Part shown: positions 1 through 10,000 of the stretch, piece after piece
Numbering within the stretch: position 1 is the first letter of the stretch
How the letters are laid out: every line of letters begins with the position of its first letter
NCBI GenBank assembly: GCA_903813345.2
Contig: CAIIXF020000012.1
Span: 30,322,001-30,338,000 of the forward strand
Reading direction: 5' to 3'
DNA length: 16,000 nt
Source of the DNA: Owenia fusiformis
Lineage: Eukaryota; Annelida; Polychaeta; Sabellida; Oweniidae
Program-made: the position numbers and the translations under genes
The notes under the pieces: model-generated
Seen by the model: only the letters and a program-made list of their open reading frames with translations
The model's database searches: none
What the model was told of the DNA's origin: nothing

Positions 1-1570
1 AGTTGAAATTATTTTATCATCTCTATGAGTGCTTTTCCTAGAGATATCCATTGGCCTAACATATGCACCTGTTTTAATTCTGAAAAATAGCCCAAATCCA
101 ACATATAACTGTCCAAAATCTGTTGCGATACTCTCCCTCCTCCTTTAAAAATTCAGTTATGGTAATGACCATATTTACAAAAGTAAATTGTCTTATTTCA
201 CTAACTAAACAACATTTTCAGAATTTGATTTGAAAGGACCGCGAGTTGTTTGTAGAATGAATCTGGGAGCTTTTTCGTGCATTTCGCTTGTGTTTTTCAT
301 TTATTGACTATACGATTGCACCATATAATCCCAAAAATATTTCTCATTTGAAGGTTAATCTATGGATTACCACCCAAGTTTTGTTATTTTTCAATCTTCA
401 AAGGGCTTGGAATCATTATTGCGATTGCTTTTGAATAATATTAATGCTGTTTTAAATAGGTTTTATGTATGCCAATAATTTCTCACAAGAATTTTTGTTC
501 TTTGAGGAATATCCTATGTATGGTAATCCAATGGTATAGTTCCAAGCAGATTTTGAGATAACAGGAAAGTTAATCATTAATACACACCTCATTGGCTTAA
601 GGTGGCTCAAGGTAGCTAATGTTGTGCAATTTGATTTGTTCAATACGAAGGTACTACAACCAAGCAAAATTGCTACTACAAACATTGAATTGCATATAGT
701 ATCACCGAAGAATGCGTTTTGCATTACAGTGCTTACTCAGGGTTGAACACAACATGCCTTTCATGTATACGTTTAGCTTTTGGCGGAAGCCATATAAGAT
801 AACAGCAAAATTCTGATCAAATCTGATCAGCTCTGGAAAACTCGTTAGTGTTTAAGTTGACAGATTATTTAGATAATATGTAAGTTAGGGGTTCGTTTTC
901 TTGGTTTTAGTCTAGAGTGAACTCACTTTCCTCCTCTCATAGACAGATTGCAGTCTGATTCAATGTATTTTAAAGGCAAATATCTAGTGTTCTTTGAAGT
1001 ATTCAAGACTAAATAAGATGTTACTAGTATACAATACATGTACTATACTACCCAGAGACAGATATAATATTTACTCCACTTTCAAGTTAAATATTCTAAA
1101 ATGGAATATGTAGTACCAAATTTCATTTGGTATATTTATATTTTTGATAGGGACAATGCCCATCGTTAAAGTCAAATAAGCATGAGATAATTCATTTATT
1201 AGGGTCTTTGTTAGTGCAAAATTAATGAATATAATTTCATGTATATATTTTTCATTAATGCACTTGATATCTAAAGTTCACAATTTGTGAACAATTTCTG
1301 CATCTTAAACTTTCATCAAATAATTTCCACAATCTTGAGTGTGGGGGAGGATGGGGAAGTATTTTTGCATGAATTTAAAAAATGAACGACCCCCTCCCAT
1401 TCACAAAATCCTAAGCCACATAACATGATGAAGGCTAATGAATATCAGTCTATCAAGCTAGTTATCTATCTAGATCGCAATCTGATATTGTGCAGATAGA
1501 ACTTTTTTATTTTATTGCCTTATATATGTAGGAATATGCAGGATATGAAGTTTAAAAATGGAAATTTCTA
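1..1570. other. Gene-free AT-rich stretch
   Basis: I see no supported exon. Minor structures are a short inverted repeat (about 1214-1263, arms GTGCAAAATTAATGA and TCATTAATGCAC) and a G-run/C-run pair near 1340-1400. Open frames here are short and lack splice-site support. Confidence 0.6.
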
Positions 1571-1838
1571 CAGGGGCGTAGCCATATTTCAGTCAGGGCA
1601 GAGGGATTGCCGAATATTCCATTTTCAGTCAGGGGATGCGATTGTGGCATAAAAAGCCAACAATTAAGATTTGTCTTGAATTTTACAAAACTTTATGCAA
1701 CTTCCTTCATAATAGATTGAGCTAGAAGCTTCAAATAAAAGCATTTTAAAGCTTTTTTCTTCCCATAGTTATATTTTATTGGTTATGGGGGGAGGGTGCG
1801 ATCACAAATTGCACCCCCTCCCCATGGCTACGCCCATG
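1571..1838. mobile_element. MITE-like element with CAGGGGCGTAGCCAT terminal inverted repeats
   Basis: The left end CAGGGGCGTAGCCAT (1571-1585) is the reverse complement, with one mismatch, of ATGGCTACGCCCATG (1824-1838). The 268-bp interior has no coding capacity. A second internal hairpin lies near the right end (G-rich 1785-1798 against C-rich 1811-1823), and the 9-mer CAGTCAGGG occurs twice near the left end. This matches a non-autonomous DNA transposon. No convincing target-site duplication is visible, so superfamily is unassigned. Confidence 0.6.
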
Positions 1839-1880
1839 GTCTGCATTGAACTACAAGTATTAAAAATTGCTTTCACATTC

Positions 1881-2043
1881 AAATAGCTGATACAGATATT
1901 CTATCTACTAGTATACTCATATGGACAGAAGTATAGAATTTCAAACTGAAACATTAAGATAATCTGTTCTGTCATTGAGACAATATTTATGGCCAGCTAA
2001 ATTTCAGAGAATTAATGTGTTTCATTCGTGTACTCCTGGACTA
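1881..2043. repeat. Dispersed repeat, copy 1
   Basis: This stretch of about 160 bases, from AAATAGCTG to TCCTGGACTA, recurs in the same orientation at 4763-4920 with scattered substitutions and small indels. Shared landmarks include AGTATACTCATATG, TATAGAATTTCAAAC and CCAGCTAAATTTC. Flanks on both sides differ, so the repeat unit ends close to these coordinates. It has no open frame and may be a SINE-like or MITE-like unit or the end of a larger element. Confidence 0.7.
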
Positions 2044-2205
2044 TATGTGATAGGTGTCTTTTAATGTCCTATCAATGTAGACCCTCAGATATTTATAGTT
2101 TTGAACTTCAGTTAGTTGAAGATCACCAAGATGCCAAATCTTTTCTTTAATAATGCAGTATTCTCCCCCAGATCGAATGTTCTGATTTTTTTTAACTAGA
2201 CATTT
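2041..2205 (-). pseudogene. Fragment of LINE reverse transcriptase (minus strand)
   Basis: Read on the minus strand from 2205 down to a stop at 2043-2041, 54 codons are open and contain LGDLQLTEVQNYKYLRVYID followed by RTLKDTYHI. This resembles the stretch after the reverse transcriptase core in LINEs, where a KYLGV.ID pattern precedes a conserved HI. In-frame stops bound it on both sides and nothing upstream continues it, so it is a decayed scrap. It abuts the repeat at 1881-2043. Confidence 0.5.
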
Positions 2206-2754
2206 TTAAACTGCCATATTTGGCTGTTCTGAGGTTAGGTTAAATAAGGTTGGCTAAAGAATTGTGTCCACACTGCCTTTTCTCTACTAAGCAATGTCCT
2301 AACTAAGCAATTAATTTTGGTGTTAGTACTCGGGCCCGTACTTTGGCAAATTAGGCCAAAAATCACTCAAAAAATTGTCAGAATGGTGAAAAAACATGCA
2401 TGATTTTGAAAGAAATTTTGGCCAGAACTGTCTGTAAAGATTTAGGTCCTCGTTTATTGTAATGAAATCATTTATAGAGTTTATTTGTTTTTTGCTATGA
2501 TATCAAATAAATCATTAAATTGAATTTTGTTACATATCTTCTTTGATTATTCAATCTACATCGCTTAGAGCGCTCCCAAACTGAACAAATGTACATACGT
2601 AAAAAATGCATGTTCAGCTATGACAAAGGGAGCAAAACAAAATGACAATAATTTTTATTAATATTTATGATGTTTTTATAAAAAGATTTGATCGAAATAA
2701 TTTAGAACTTATCGGTTTCATTAATGTTTACTTAACGGTAATTGTTAATTTTAG
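2206..2754. other. Intergenic or intronic stretch before the candidate exon
   Basis: It is AT-rich with no open frame of note and no recognisable repeat. If 2755-2825 is an exon of the ParB-like gene, this stretch is an earlier intron or the promoter region. Confidence 0.5.
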
Positions 2755-2825
2755 ATGAATCTGAGGAGGTCGATGGTGTCAATACCCGGGAAAGGGAAAA
2801 TTGTGGACAGTTGGCGAAATCACAG
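2755..2825 (+). CDS. Candidate exon upstream of the ParB-like gene, frame ambiguous
   Basis: A GC-richer block lies between an acceptor (TTAATTTTAG) and a donor (CAG/GTAACC at 2826). Two frames are open across the whole block: one reads ESEEVDGVNTRERE with phase 0 out, another MNLRRSMVSIPGKGK with phase 2 out. Only the third frame, open from about 2765 (for example from an AG ending at 2766), ends in phase 1 and would join exon 1 at 6543 in frame, reading KGKLWTVGEIT into EYMVVPT. That join needs an intron of about 3.7 kb containing a LINE. The block may instead belong to another gene or be fortuitous. Confidence 0.35.
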
Positions 2826-2956
2826 GTAACCTCCTCTAACAAACCGATATAAGAACAATGGGCCGGTTATTTAAATAATATTGTATGACATGAACACAGA
2901 GAAACATATTTCAAACTTTTGCTTATACTCTATCACACGAACATTATAAAGTATAA

Positions 2957-3741
2957 ACTGATACCCACTTTTTAAGTGACGTCATGTCTATTTTAGATAC
3001 ATATCCTGTTATCCGTCAAGAATTCTTAACTTATTTGGAAGGAAATACTTTTAAACATAGAATTATGGACAAAAGAAAATGGAAATTATTAGTAAATGGC
3101 CAAATTCAGTATACAGAATCAAAAACATGGCGAGAGACTGTCCACATTAATCCAAAATTACAACGCTTTTCAAATGTTCACATCGAGTATAAGCCTATTA
3201 TTTATTGGGAACTTGGTCTAAAATATCCCATGTTTACTTGGCGTTTTGGCCAGTTACTTGCACTCCTTTTACTTGTTACCGAAAAAGAAACGAAATGCCT
3301 TGCATGTAATAATTTGACAATTGATATGGTCAGTCACCTTCTTCTTCACTGCCAGCATGTCCGAGTTATTTACTTGAGAGAGAAACTCTTAGATGGTATT
3401 GTTAATATACTACCTATTGATTTATCAGTTCAATTATTGAACACTTCTGAAGATATTATTGTAGAAACGTTATTAGGAAGCACTACTGATGTACTTCAAA
3501 ATTGCCAAGATGGTACAATTGAACAGTTCCTATTGAATAGTGCATATTACATTGATCTAATGGTTAAAACAGTAATCAAACAAACAGAAATGTAAAACTC
3601 TAAATGTAAATCTATATGTAGCAATTGATATGTACAAATGTAAATAATCTGTTAATGTGAATTGTTTGTAGTTATATGTAATGTTTAAATCTTCACCTAC
3701 GTGGAGGAAATAAAGACACTGAACTGAACTGAACTGAACTG
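2957..3741 (+). mobile_element. 5'-truncated non-LTR retrotransposon (LINE), ORF2 C-terminal part
   Basis: An open frame (ATG 2984 to stop 3593-3595, 203 residues; in-frame stop upstream at 2954) encodes a protein with a putative zinc-binding pattern CLACN then HLLLHC, like the Cys-Cys-His-Cys motif near the C terminus of many LINE ORF2 proteins. It is followed by an AT-rich 3' UTR, AATAAA at 3709-3714 and four tandem GAACT units (3721-3740). A simple-repeat 3' tail instead of poly(A) is known for several LINE clades. No reverse transcriptase or endonuclease part is present, so this is a dead 5'-truncated copy. I found no clear target-site duplication, and the left boundary is approximate. 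Confidence 0.75.
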
Positions 3742-4296
3742 GACATCAGTTTGATTTTGGTTTATTTTCGCTTAAATGTGTGGTTTACAAATTAGTTCTC
3801 TCACTTACTAAACTATTTTTGATTTCATAATATAAAGGATGTGTTCCAAATGGAAAGAGCTGGGTTGCATGGCGAGACCATCAGAAGGAAACAACAGATC
3901 TAGCTCTAAAGGGGCATTTAGTTTGTAAGTACTAAACCATTTGTTCATAACATTGTAAATATATTTACTTTTTGACAAACAAAACCATCTCAATGGTTTT
4001 CAAACAAATATCAATTGTAACCTTACACCCCTATTTAATATTTCTAAATAATAAACTTGTCCAAAAAAATATAATTTCTTCAAAGACATCAATCTTGTTG
4101 ATGTAAATGGTGAACTCTTCTACTTTATCATTGACCAGAGTCATGTTTGAATTGCAATTCAGAATCATGTATCATTCTATACTGGAAGTATTTAAAGTAT
4201 TTGTGTATGTATTAGCCCATTTCTGATAATGCACTTACGCTTCTTATGTAGATGGGTTAGTATTTACACTTATGCATTTATATTTCCAATATTATA
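3742..4296. other. Stretch between the LINE and the exon-copy hairpin
   Basis: No gene is supported. Short frames on the minus strand near 3808-3993 have no family resemblance that I can see. Confidence 0.5.
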
Positions 4297-4460
4297 CAAA
4301 TACTGGATGCTCGGTCGCTGGATATGGCAGAATACCGAGAAACATACGTACCAGGAGTTTTTAAGAGTAAACAAGCCAGGCAAAGACAAGTGAGTGCATG
4401 TATTTGTAAAATAAGGATATGTATTCTGGCCATATCCAGCGACTGAGCATCATGTATTTG
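4297..4460. repeat. Hairpin enclosing a captured exon-intron junction
   Basis: Left arm 4297-4334 and right arm 4422-4460 are near-perfect inverted repeats about 38 bases long (core GATGCTCGGTCGCTGGATAT, with few mismatches and one extra base on the right). Between them, 4345-4413 matches 7699-7767 of the ParB-like gene with three differences in 69 bases: the last 45 bases of exon 2, its GT donor and 24 bases of intron. Intron sequence in the copy shows that it arose by DNA-level duplication, not from processed mRNA. The structure resembles a small inverted-repeat element that has picked up a gene fragment. Confidence 0.75.
4345..4413 (+). pseudogene. Partial copy of exon 2 and its splice donor
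   Basis: It matches 7699-7767 except for three bases; two change coding (RVKKPGKDK becomes RVNKPGKDK) and one lies in the intron part after GTGAGT. The copy lacks the rest of the exon and any acceptor, so it cannot be an internal exon. It may come from this gene or from a paralogue. Confidence 0.75.
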
Positions 4461-4762
4461 TTTTAGTATATGCACCTTTGTTATCTATATTTAACATATA
4501 AAACGCCGACACAATATCGCATTCCATTTGTCTAGATGGTGAAAGTGCTGGAGTTCTAACAAACTCAAATTTTATAGGAAGAGTTTTCAAATAGGAATAA
4601 TTCAATACATTTGCAATACAGTTTCTGCCTGATCCTGACGCAGTATCTAGTCAATTATCATCTCATTCTTAACATAGTGTCAACATAAGAGTAATTTAAC
4701 TGCCTATGAGCATAAACAGTATGGACTTTCGGGCTTATACTTAGATAGAAGACTAAATATAT

Positions 4763-4920
4763 AAATAGCTGGTATTCGATCTACCAGTATACTCATATGA
4801 ACAGAGATATAGAATTTCAAACCGAAACATTAGGATTATCTGTTCTGTCATTCAAACACTATTTATGACCAGCTAAATTTCTGAGAATTTAATGCGTTTC
4901 ATTCGTTTACTCCTGGACTA
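4763..4920. repeat. Dispersed repeat, copy 2
   Basis: This is the second copy of the repeat at 1881-2043, in the same orientation. It starts at AAATAGCTGG and ends at CTCCTGGACTA, with differences spread along its length, including a six-base shortening near the left end. No target duplication is obvious. Confidence 0.7.
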
Positions 4921-6542
4921 ATTTGCTTTATGAATCACGCGTAATGCGAAATGACATTATGCTACTTTGGCTATTACAGTAGGTTAACGTATCGTATTAG
5001 CTGTGCGATTAAATTAAATCATTAACAAGATACATATATAATACTTTTAGAATACGAAAACCGCGATATCTCGACAGCGAAATCATATTTTTCTAAGACT
5101 TTTTGTCATCAGTTGGACTCATGAAATGCCTATCGGAATTTTTAAATAATTGATTTAATTTATTTGGGACTTTTTAAATGAGAATCACGAAAGCCGTATT
5201 ATGTGACTTTGTATGCTAAAACTGTGGACTGTAACATTTTGAAGAAAAATGATTTTAATTCTAAACGAAATGAAGATAACTTTTTCATTCCTTCACGGAT
5301 CTTTATCAAATTTTCATAATGTTTAAATCCACCATTTTGAAAAAGACAGATTCTTTGTGATGACGTTATAATATAACAATGCTAACTTAACGCTTATATT
5401 TATACCAAGAAAGTGTGGACAGGCAGAATTTCGTACCAACAAGATATATATTATGATCAATTAAACATTTAATCGTATGGAAGGTGAATAATTCTTTTTC
5501 GGTTCCTTAAAGGCATATCATATTCTATATTGTTATCAAAAACAATATCATTTCGATTAAAATTTAGTGTGTAAGAAGTATAGCTTGAAAGAAATATGAA
5601 GTGAAGCCATGTGAAAAATTCACAAAATTACGTTTCATTTTTCGAGTTCAAATATTTCTAATTAAGAGATAAACATTGAAAACATCCCAATGTTTCACCA
5701 TGTTCTTTTAAATATACCCCTTACTACATACAATTAATTTCATTTAATTTGAACCAGTAAGCTTATATATTGAGATGGACATAATTTTATCACTGCAACC
5801 CCAAGTGAAGCCTTTACAAAATAAGACGTTACGCCGTTAGCGTATTTGTTCTCCTTTATTATTCATTCCTTAATAAATAAAACTAAATATTCGAGTTAAA
5901 ATAAATTACAAATAATACATTTAACAATCATTAATATCTTCCCGTCTGTGTATATTAGTTGAATATGGCAAGGGCTCTGTGAAAGAGTCTAGAAAGATGG
6001 TGAGACAACGAGAGCGCAGGGCCGAAAAGCGCGACTAAGAAGAAAACGGGTAGGGTTTGAAATGTCTACTTTCTGGTGATTCTAATTCTGTATATCGTGA
6101 CACAACCTTTTTGCATATAGAATTGTATTGAAGCGCATATTAATCAGAACAAAACTTGAAATTTTTAAGAAGATTCCAACAATATTAAAACTTTTGCAAT
6201 TACTTGGAGGAGCATTGCGCATATTTATCGCGTAAATCTTTGCATTTTATCGGTAAAATCCAATGTTACACCGTGGTGTACAGTATCTGACGTCGTATCA
6301 TAGTGATTAAATAAGAAGATAATCTAAAGTAGTATTTTGAAAAGTATACAATTGAGGTACTAGTATCTCTGATCTTACATGGGAAGGAGTAGTCGAGATA
6401 CCGAGAGAAATCCAGGATCTAAAAATTTCCTGGTGAGAACCCTGATTGACAATAGAAAGACGTCCCTCCGACTGGCATCTAGTCTCATTACTCGAGTTAA
6501 GAGTTACTGACTTAAATAGCAACGAAATTGTTGTATTTTCAG
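4921..6542. other. Upstream region or intron 5' of exon 1
   Basis: It is AT-rich with stops in all frames. A GC-richer patch at 5965-6050 (arginine-rich if translated, for example MVRQRERRAEKRD) lacks an acceptor and donor that would join exon 1 in phase. A short frame from ATG 6379 ends at 6508-6510. The promoter or first exon of the ParB-like gene may lie here or before the window. Confidence 0.5.
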
Positions 6543-7060
6543 CTGAGTATATGGTTGTACCGACGAGATGTTTGTGTTACGCTGCTCCAGAAAATAAAGT
6601 GCGGAGTGTGAATGATGAGCAAGTCGAAGCAATAACCGACTCGATTATCAAGCGCCCCGATGCGAGCTTTTCTATAATGCTGGGCCACATCGATTCCAAT
6701 CAACCCGTGTCAGAACGAGACGTCCGCAATGGAAAGTACTCTATCGAAATTCTAGGCGGGAACCATACACTGGCAGCAATAAAGGGATTGTTCGCCAGCG
6801 ATGGGTTCAATGACACCTCAAAGTATTCTACGTGTCAGGTAAAGGTTTATTGGGGTTTGGCACGACCTCAGATCCTGCAGCTTGCCATAGACCACAATGC
6901 AGTCATGTCTGTTCATCTTCGACCAAAATATGTGGACATTGTCAAACTATTCAGGAGAGAGTTGACGCGTGTTTTGAACACTGAAGATGTTCCGGCAAAC
7001 CTGTCCAAGGAAGACAACAAAACATGGAGATCATGCTTAAGTACTATTATGAGAGTGTCA
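6543..7060 (+). CDS. Exon 1 (first confident exon): ParB/sulfiredoxin-like domain
   Basis: The acceptor is TTGTATTTTCAG and the donor is GTAAGT at 7061; phase is 1 in, 0 out. Features of the ParB_N/Srx fold visible in order are: a short N-terminal strand with YMVVPT; ENKVR followed by a helix with EAITDSII (about 29-36), like the helix that follows the conserved arginine in ParB; a strand ending IEILGGNHTLAAIKGL (68-83) at the place of the ParB GERRLRAA box and the sulfiredoxin GGCHRYAA box; a strand CQVKVYWG; then ILQLAIDHNAVMSVHL (111-126), matching the position of the ParB ENxxR box. The sulfiredoxin cysteine is Asn74 and its following arginine is Thr76, whereas His75 is kept. The open frame continues upstream of 6543 to about 6446 without an ATG and across a good acceptor, so that part is probably intron. 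The first internal methionine is at 6551. Confidence 0.85.
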
Positions 7061-10000
7061 GTAAGTACTTTCAAATGCCACGAATTTAGTAATATTGTAT
7101 ACTTGTAGTCATGCCCGTAGCCAGCTTTTACAATAAGTGGATGATTTTGTCAGGGATGTGATTTCTGACCGTTCTGGCTCGATGACTCAACAAACTGTAT
7201 TCTTAATATAAGTTACTGTAATGTAATACTCTATTTTCATAAGACTATTTCTCCAGCTGAATAGGACTATTAATTAGTACCCAAGCTTAGCATCATTATC
7301 GCTTCATTACCGATATTGAGGTTATCAACTGGCAGGATCTTTAAGATATTGGAAATTAAGAGGTATTGGTTTATGATGGCGATTCACAATTATATGGATC
7401 GTCTAAATAAAACTAAAGGCAGTAGGATGAATTGTCCTGTTACCTATATAAGTGTTTTTACATTAAAAGTCATTTTATGTCCATTTCAGAATATGCAGAA
7501 ATTTTCGAGCCAATACCAAAATTATCTCCGAGTTGCCTCACTACCTGGTCATATATGGCAAAAAGTGTTGCTCTTATTTTCTAAATGGGATGAGGGAACA
7601 ATTAGAGGCAAGGTCACTGGAGACCTCAAACAGACTGCAATGATAAATGTGACTCAGGAATGCTGGCAGCACCTGGACGATATGGTCCAAGGAAAAATTA
7701 CGTACCAGGAGTTTTTAAGAGTGAAGAAGCCAGGCAAAGACAAGTGAGTACATGTATTTGTAAAATACCTTGTTTCAAATCATGAAGTGTAGTTGGCACA
7801 GGGACTTGGCATCAGCTATTATATATAAAGGTTATGTACGTCACATCCACTTCGGCGGGTGCACTTCCATGACATACAATATTAAATGGCGTATCATTGA
7901 TTGATATTCCAATTCAAACTTTAAAATAAGAAAAAAAAACTTATCTGGAGAACGGGAATGATTCTTGAGAGAGTCAACTTGCTGTCATGATTATGAAGTC
8001 ATTTGAGTTTAACCCTGTATGTGAACATATTGATTAAATAAAGTGTGCTATATCTTTAATGGCAATTATCAACTATAATCGAATTACGTTTTTTTTACTC
8101 AGTGAAATATTGTTTTATAAATTATATTTGAACTTTTCGAAAATGATTATTATGAAACAGAAACGTTTCAGTGTTATGTTAATGAAAAGTGGGTGTTGTG
8201 TTACATGGTTTTTGATAGGTTGATGAAACTTATTTAATAAAAAATTAGAGAATAGCCATGTTTATATCGTTTCCCAAGCTCGGCTAATCTAAATCTAATC
8301 TTTCAGGGTCAAGAAATCTTCAGATAGTTCTCAAGTAGAGACGCGCATTGTCCCAACACCCCCCCAACCAGACAAGCCTAATGTTACCACATCAGACACG
8401 ACCGCATCTTCTCCAATAATAGATCCAAGCAACGTGGCATATAAACAGGTACGTCCCCGTTTTGATAATCATTCGATTTAAAATAAAACACTGTACAGAC
8501 CTGAACGCTATGGAATGCACTTGACCACAGAGAAACTTTCATTATTATAAGTCATGAACTCATGAGATTATCATCATATCAGCTGATCTATCATAGGTTA
8601 ATAGTTATATATTTAACTCCCTGAATATGGCATTGTTTAATAATGTTTATATTGTCTTCATGTCATGCGTTCAAAAATCATATATGTTATTTTCTAATCT
8701 AAAAAAGGACGGATGTAATGGCATCTTGTAAATTATACCATGTGTTATGACTTAAATGTATCATCCTACAATGAACCATTCTGGACCATAAGTTATAGAA
8801 ATACAAGCCATACACGCAGACACGATCATCTTGTGCAACGTCTATATACGCACACCATATATCTTTAATTATAGGATATCCTATGATTTTGAGGAATATA
8901 ATTTTTATGTACAAGGTGATATTGATATCTGCACGAGAGAGTGAAGCGAACAGTGCATGTATCGATATCATCGAGTAGATTAAAACGATATTCTTGTAGT
9001 GCACTAGATGTATAATTTCATTGAAAAATAAATTCTTGACAAATAGTTCAATTCAGCGGGAAATCAAGAAGCGGGGAATACTGTCTCAATATCCTATGCA
9101 TATTAATTTTCCAGAGTATATCGTTGCAATATCATCCGGTTATTCATTTTGCCAATAGATATCAAATTTATTTTTCAATGTTATTATACATTTAGAACAC
9201 TAAGTGTAGGATAATCAATTACTAACCAATGATCAATTGATTATTACAATTGATAACATAGTCATTATTTTGGGCAAGTTTGAAGCATCACCGATTTTTG
9301 AGTTTTGTGGTGTTGTGTTTATCGAGGATTGCATCTTCAATGTAATTTTGAGCGGACAGTATTATCATTCCATTATACAGGGTGGTCCTTAAATTTGGAA
9401 CCTGATACTCCCACACCAAAATACATCAAAGTTGCACAACTTGTAGCTTTATCAATTGTGTTAAGTTTCCATCACTTATCCATTATTTTAACATATTTCA
9501 TGAATCAAGTTCGATGGTAACTCCTTTCTCCCGATTTACAAGGCGGAGCCTAGGCCTCCATTCTGCTAAAATGCTATAAATCTGACATTGTGATCGTCAT
9601 ACCATGCTATTTTGATATTTAGCTTACATCATCCTCAATCATTAATTGGTTTACCTCAATACACCATTACTGAAGCATATCCTACAATCTGTAGCCACAA
9701 GGATGCACGTGGGTCTATTTGGAGGCCTGAGCTGCGCCTTGTAAATCAGAAGGAATGGGGTCCCATCGGAAATTGATTCATATAATATGCTACAAAATGC
9801 AACTTTTATGTATGTTGGAGAAGGAATATATTTTCTTCCTATGATTAACATACGTTACACCTTTTTCGACCACACTGTATGTTACCAATTCAAGGTCTGC
9901 GAGGAACTATCCTTAGTGAAGAAAGAACTTGCAGACTCGAACAAAAGCTTAGAAAAGGCACTTTTGCGAGCTGAAAGAGGAGAAGAACTTGCTGCTAATC

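Noticed and set aside
222-310. Frame FDLKGPRVVCRMNLGAF after a TTTTCAG acceptor.
   Set aside because: The acceptor is plausible but no good donor follows, and nothing nearby continues the frame.
4278-4475. 65-codon minus-strand open frame.
   Set aside because: It is an antisense reading of the hairpin and captured exon copy.
5965-6050. GC-richer arginine-rich patch that could be a first exon.
   Set aside because: No combination of start, donor and phase joins it to exon 1 without a stop or a poor splice site.
6496-6542. Possible 47-base mini-intron (GTTAAG to TTTTCAG, with TACTGAC inside) joining a frame from ATG 6379 to exon 1.
   Set aside because: The join is out of phase: the upstream frame ends in phase 0 while exon 1 needs one base carried over.
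8699-9004. 101-codon minus-strand open frame.
   Set aside because: It lies within an intron of the plus-strand gene, with no similarity, promoter or splice context; it is probably chance.
9787-9894. Upstream extension of the exon 4 open frame.
   Set aside because: It overlaps the right arm of the inverted repeat, and exon 3 splices in phase only at or near 9895.
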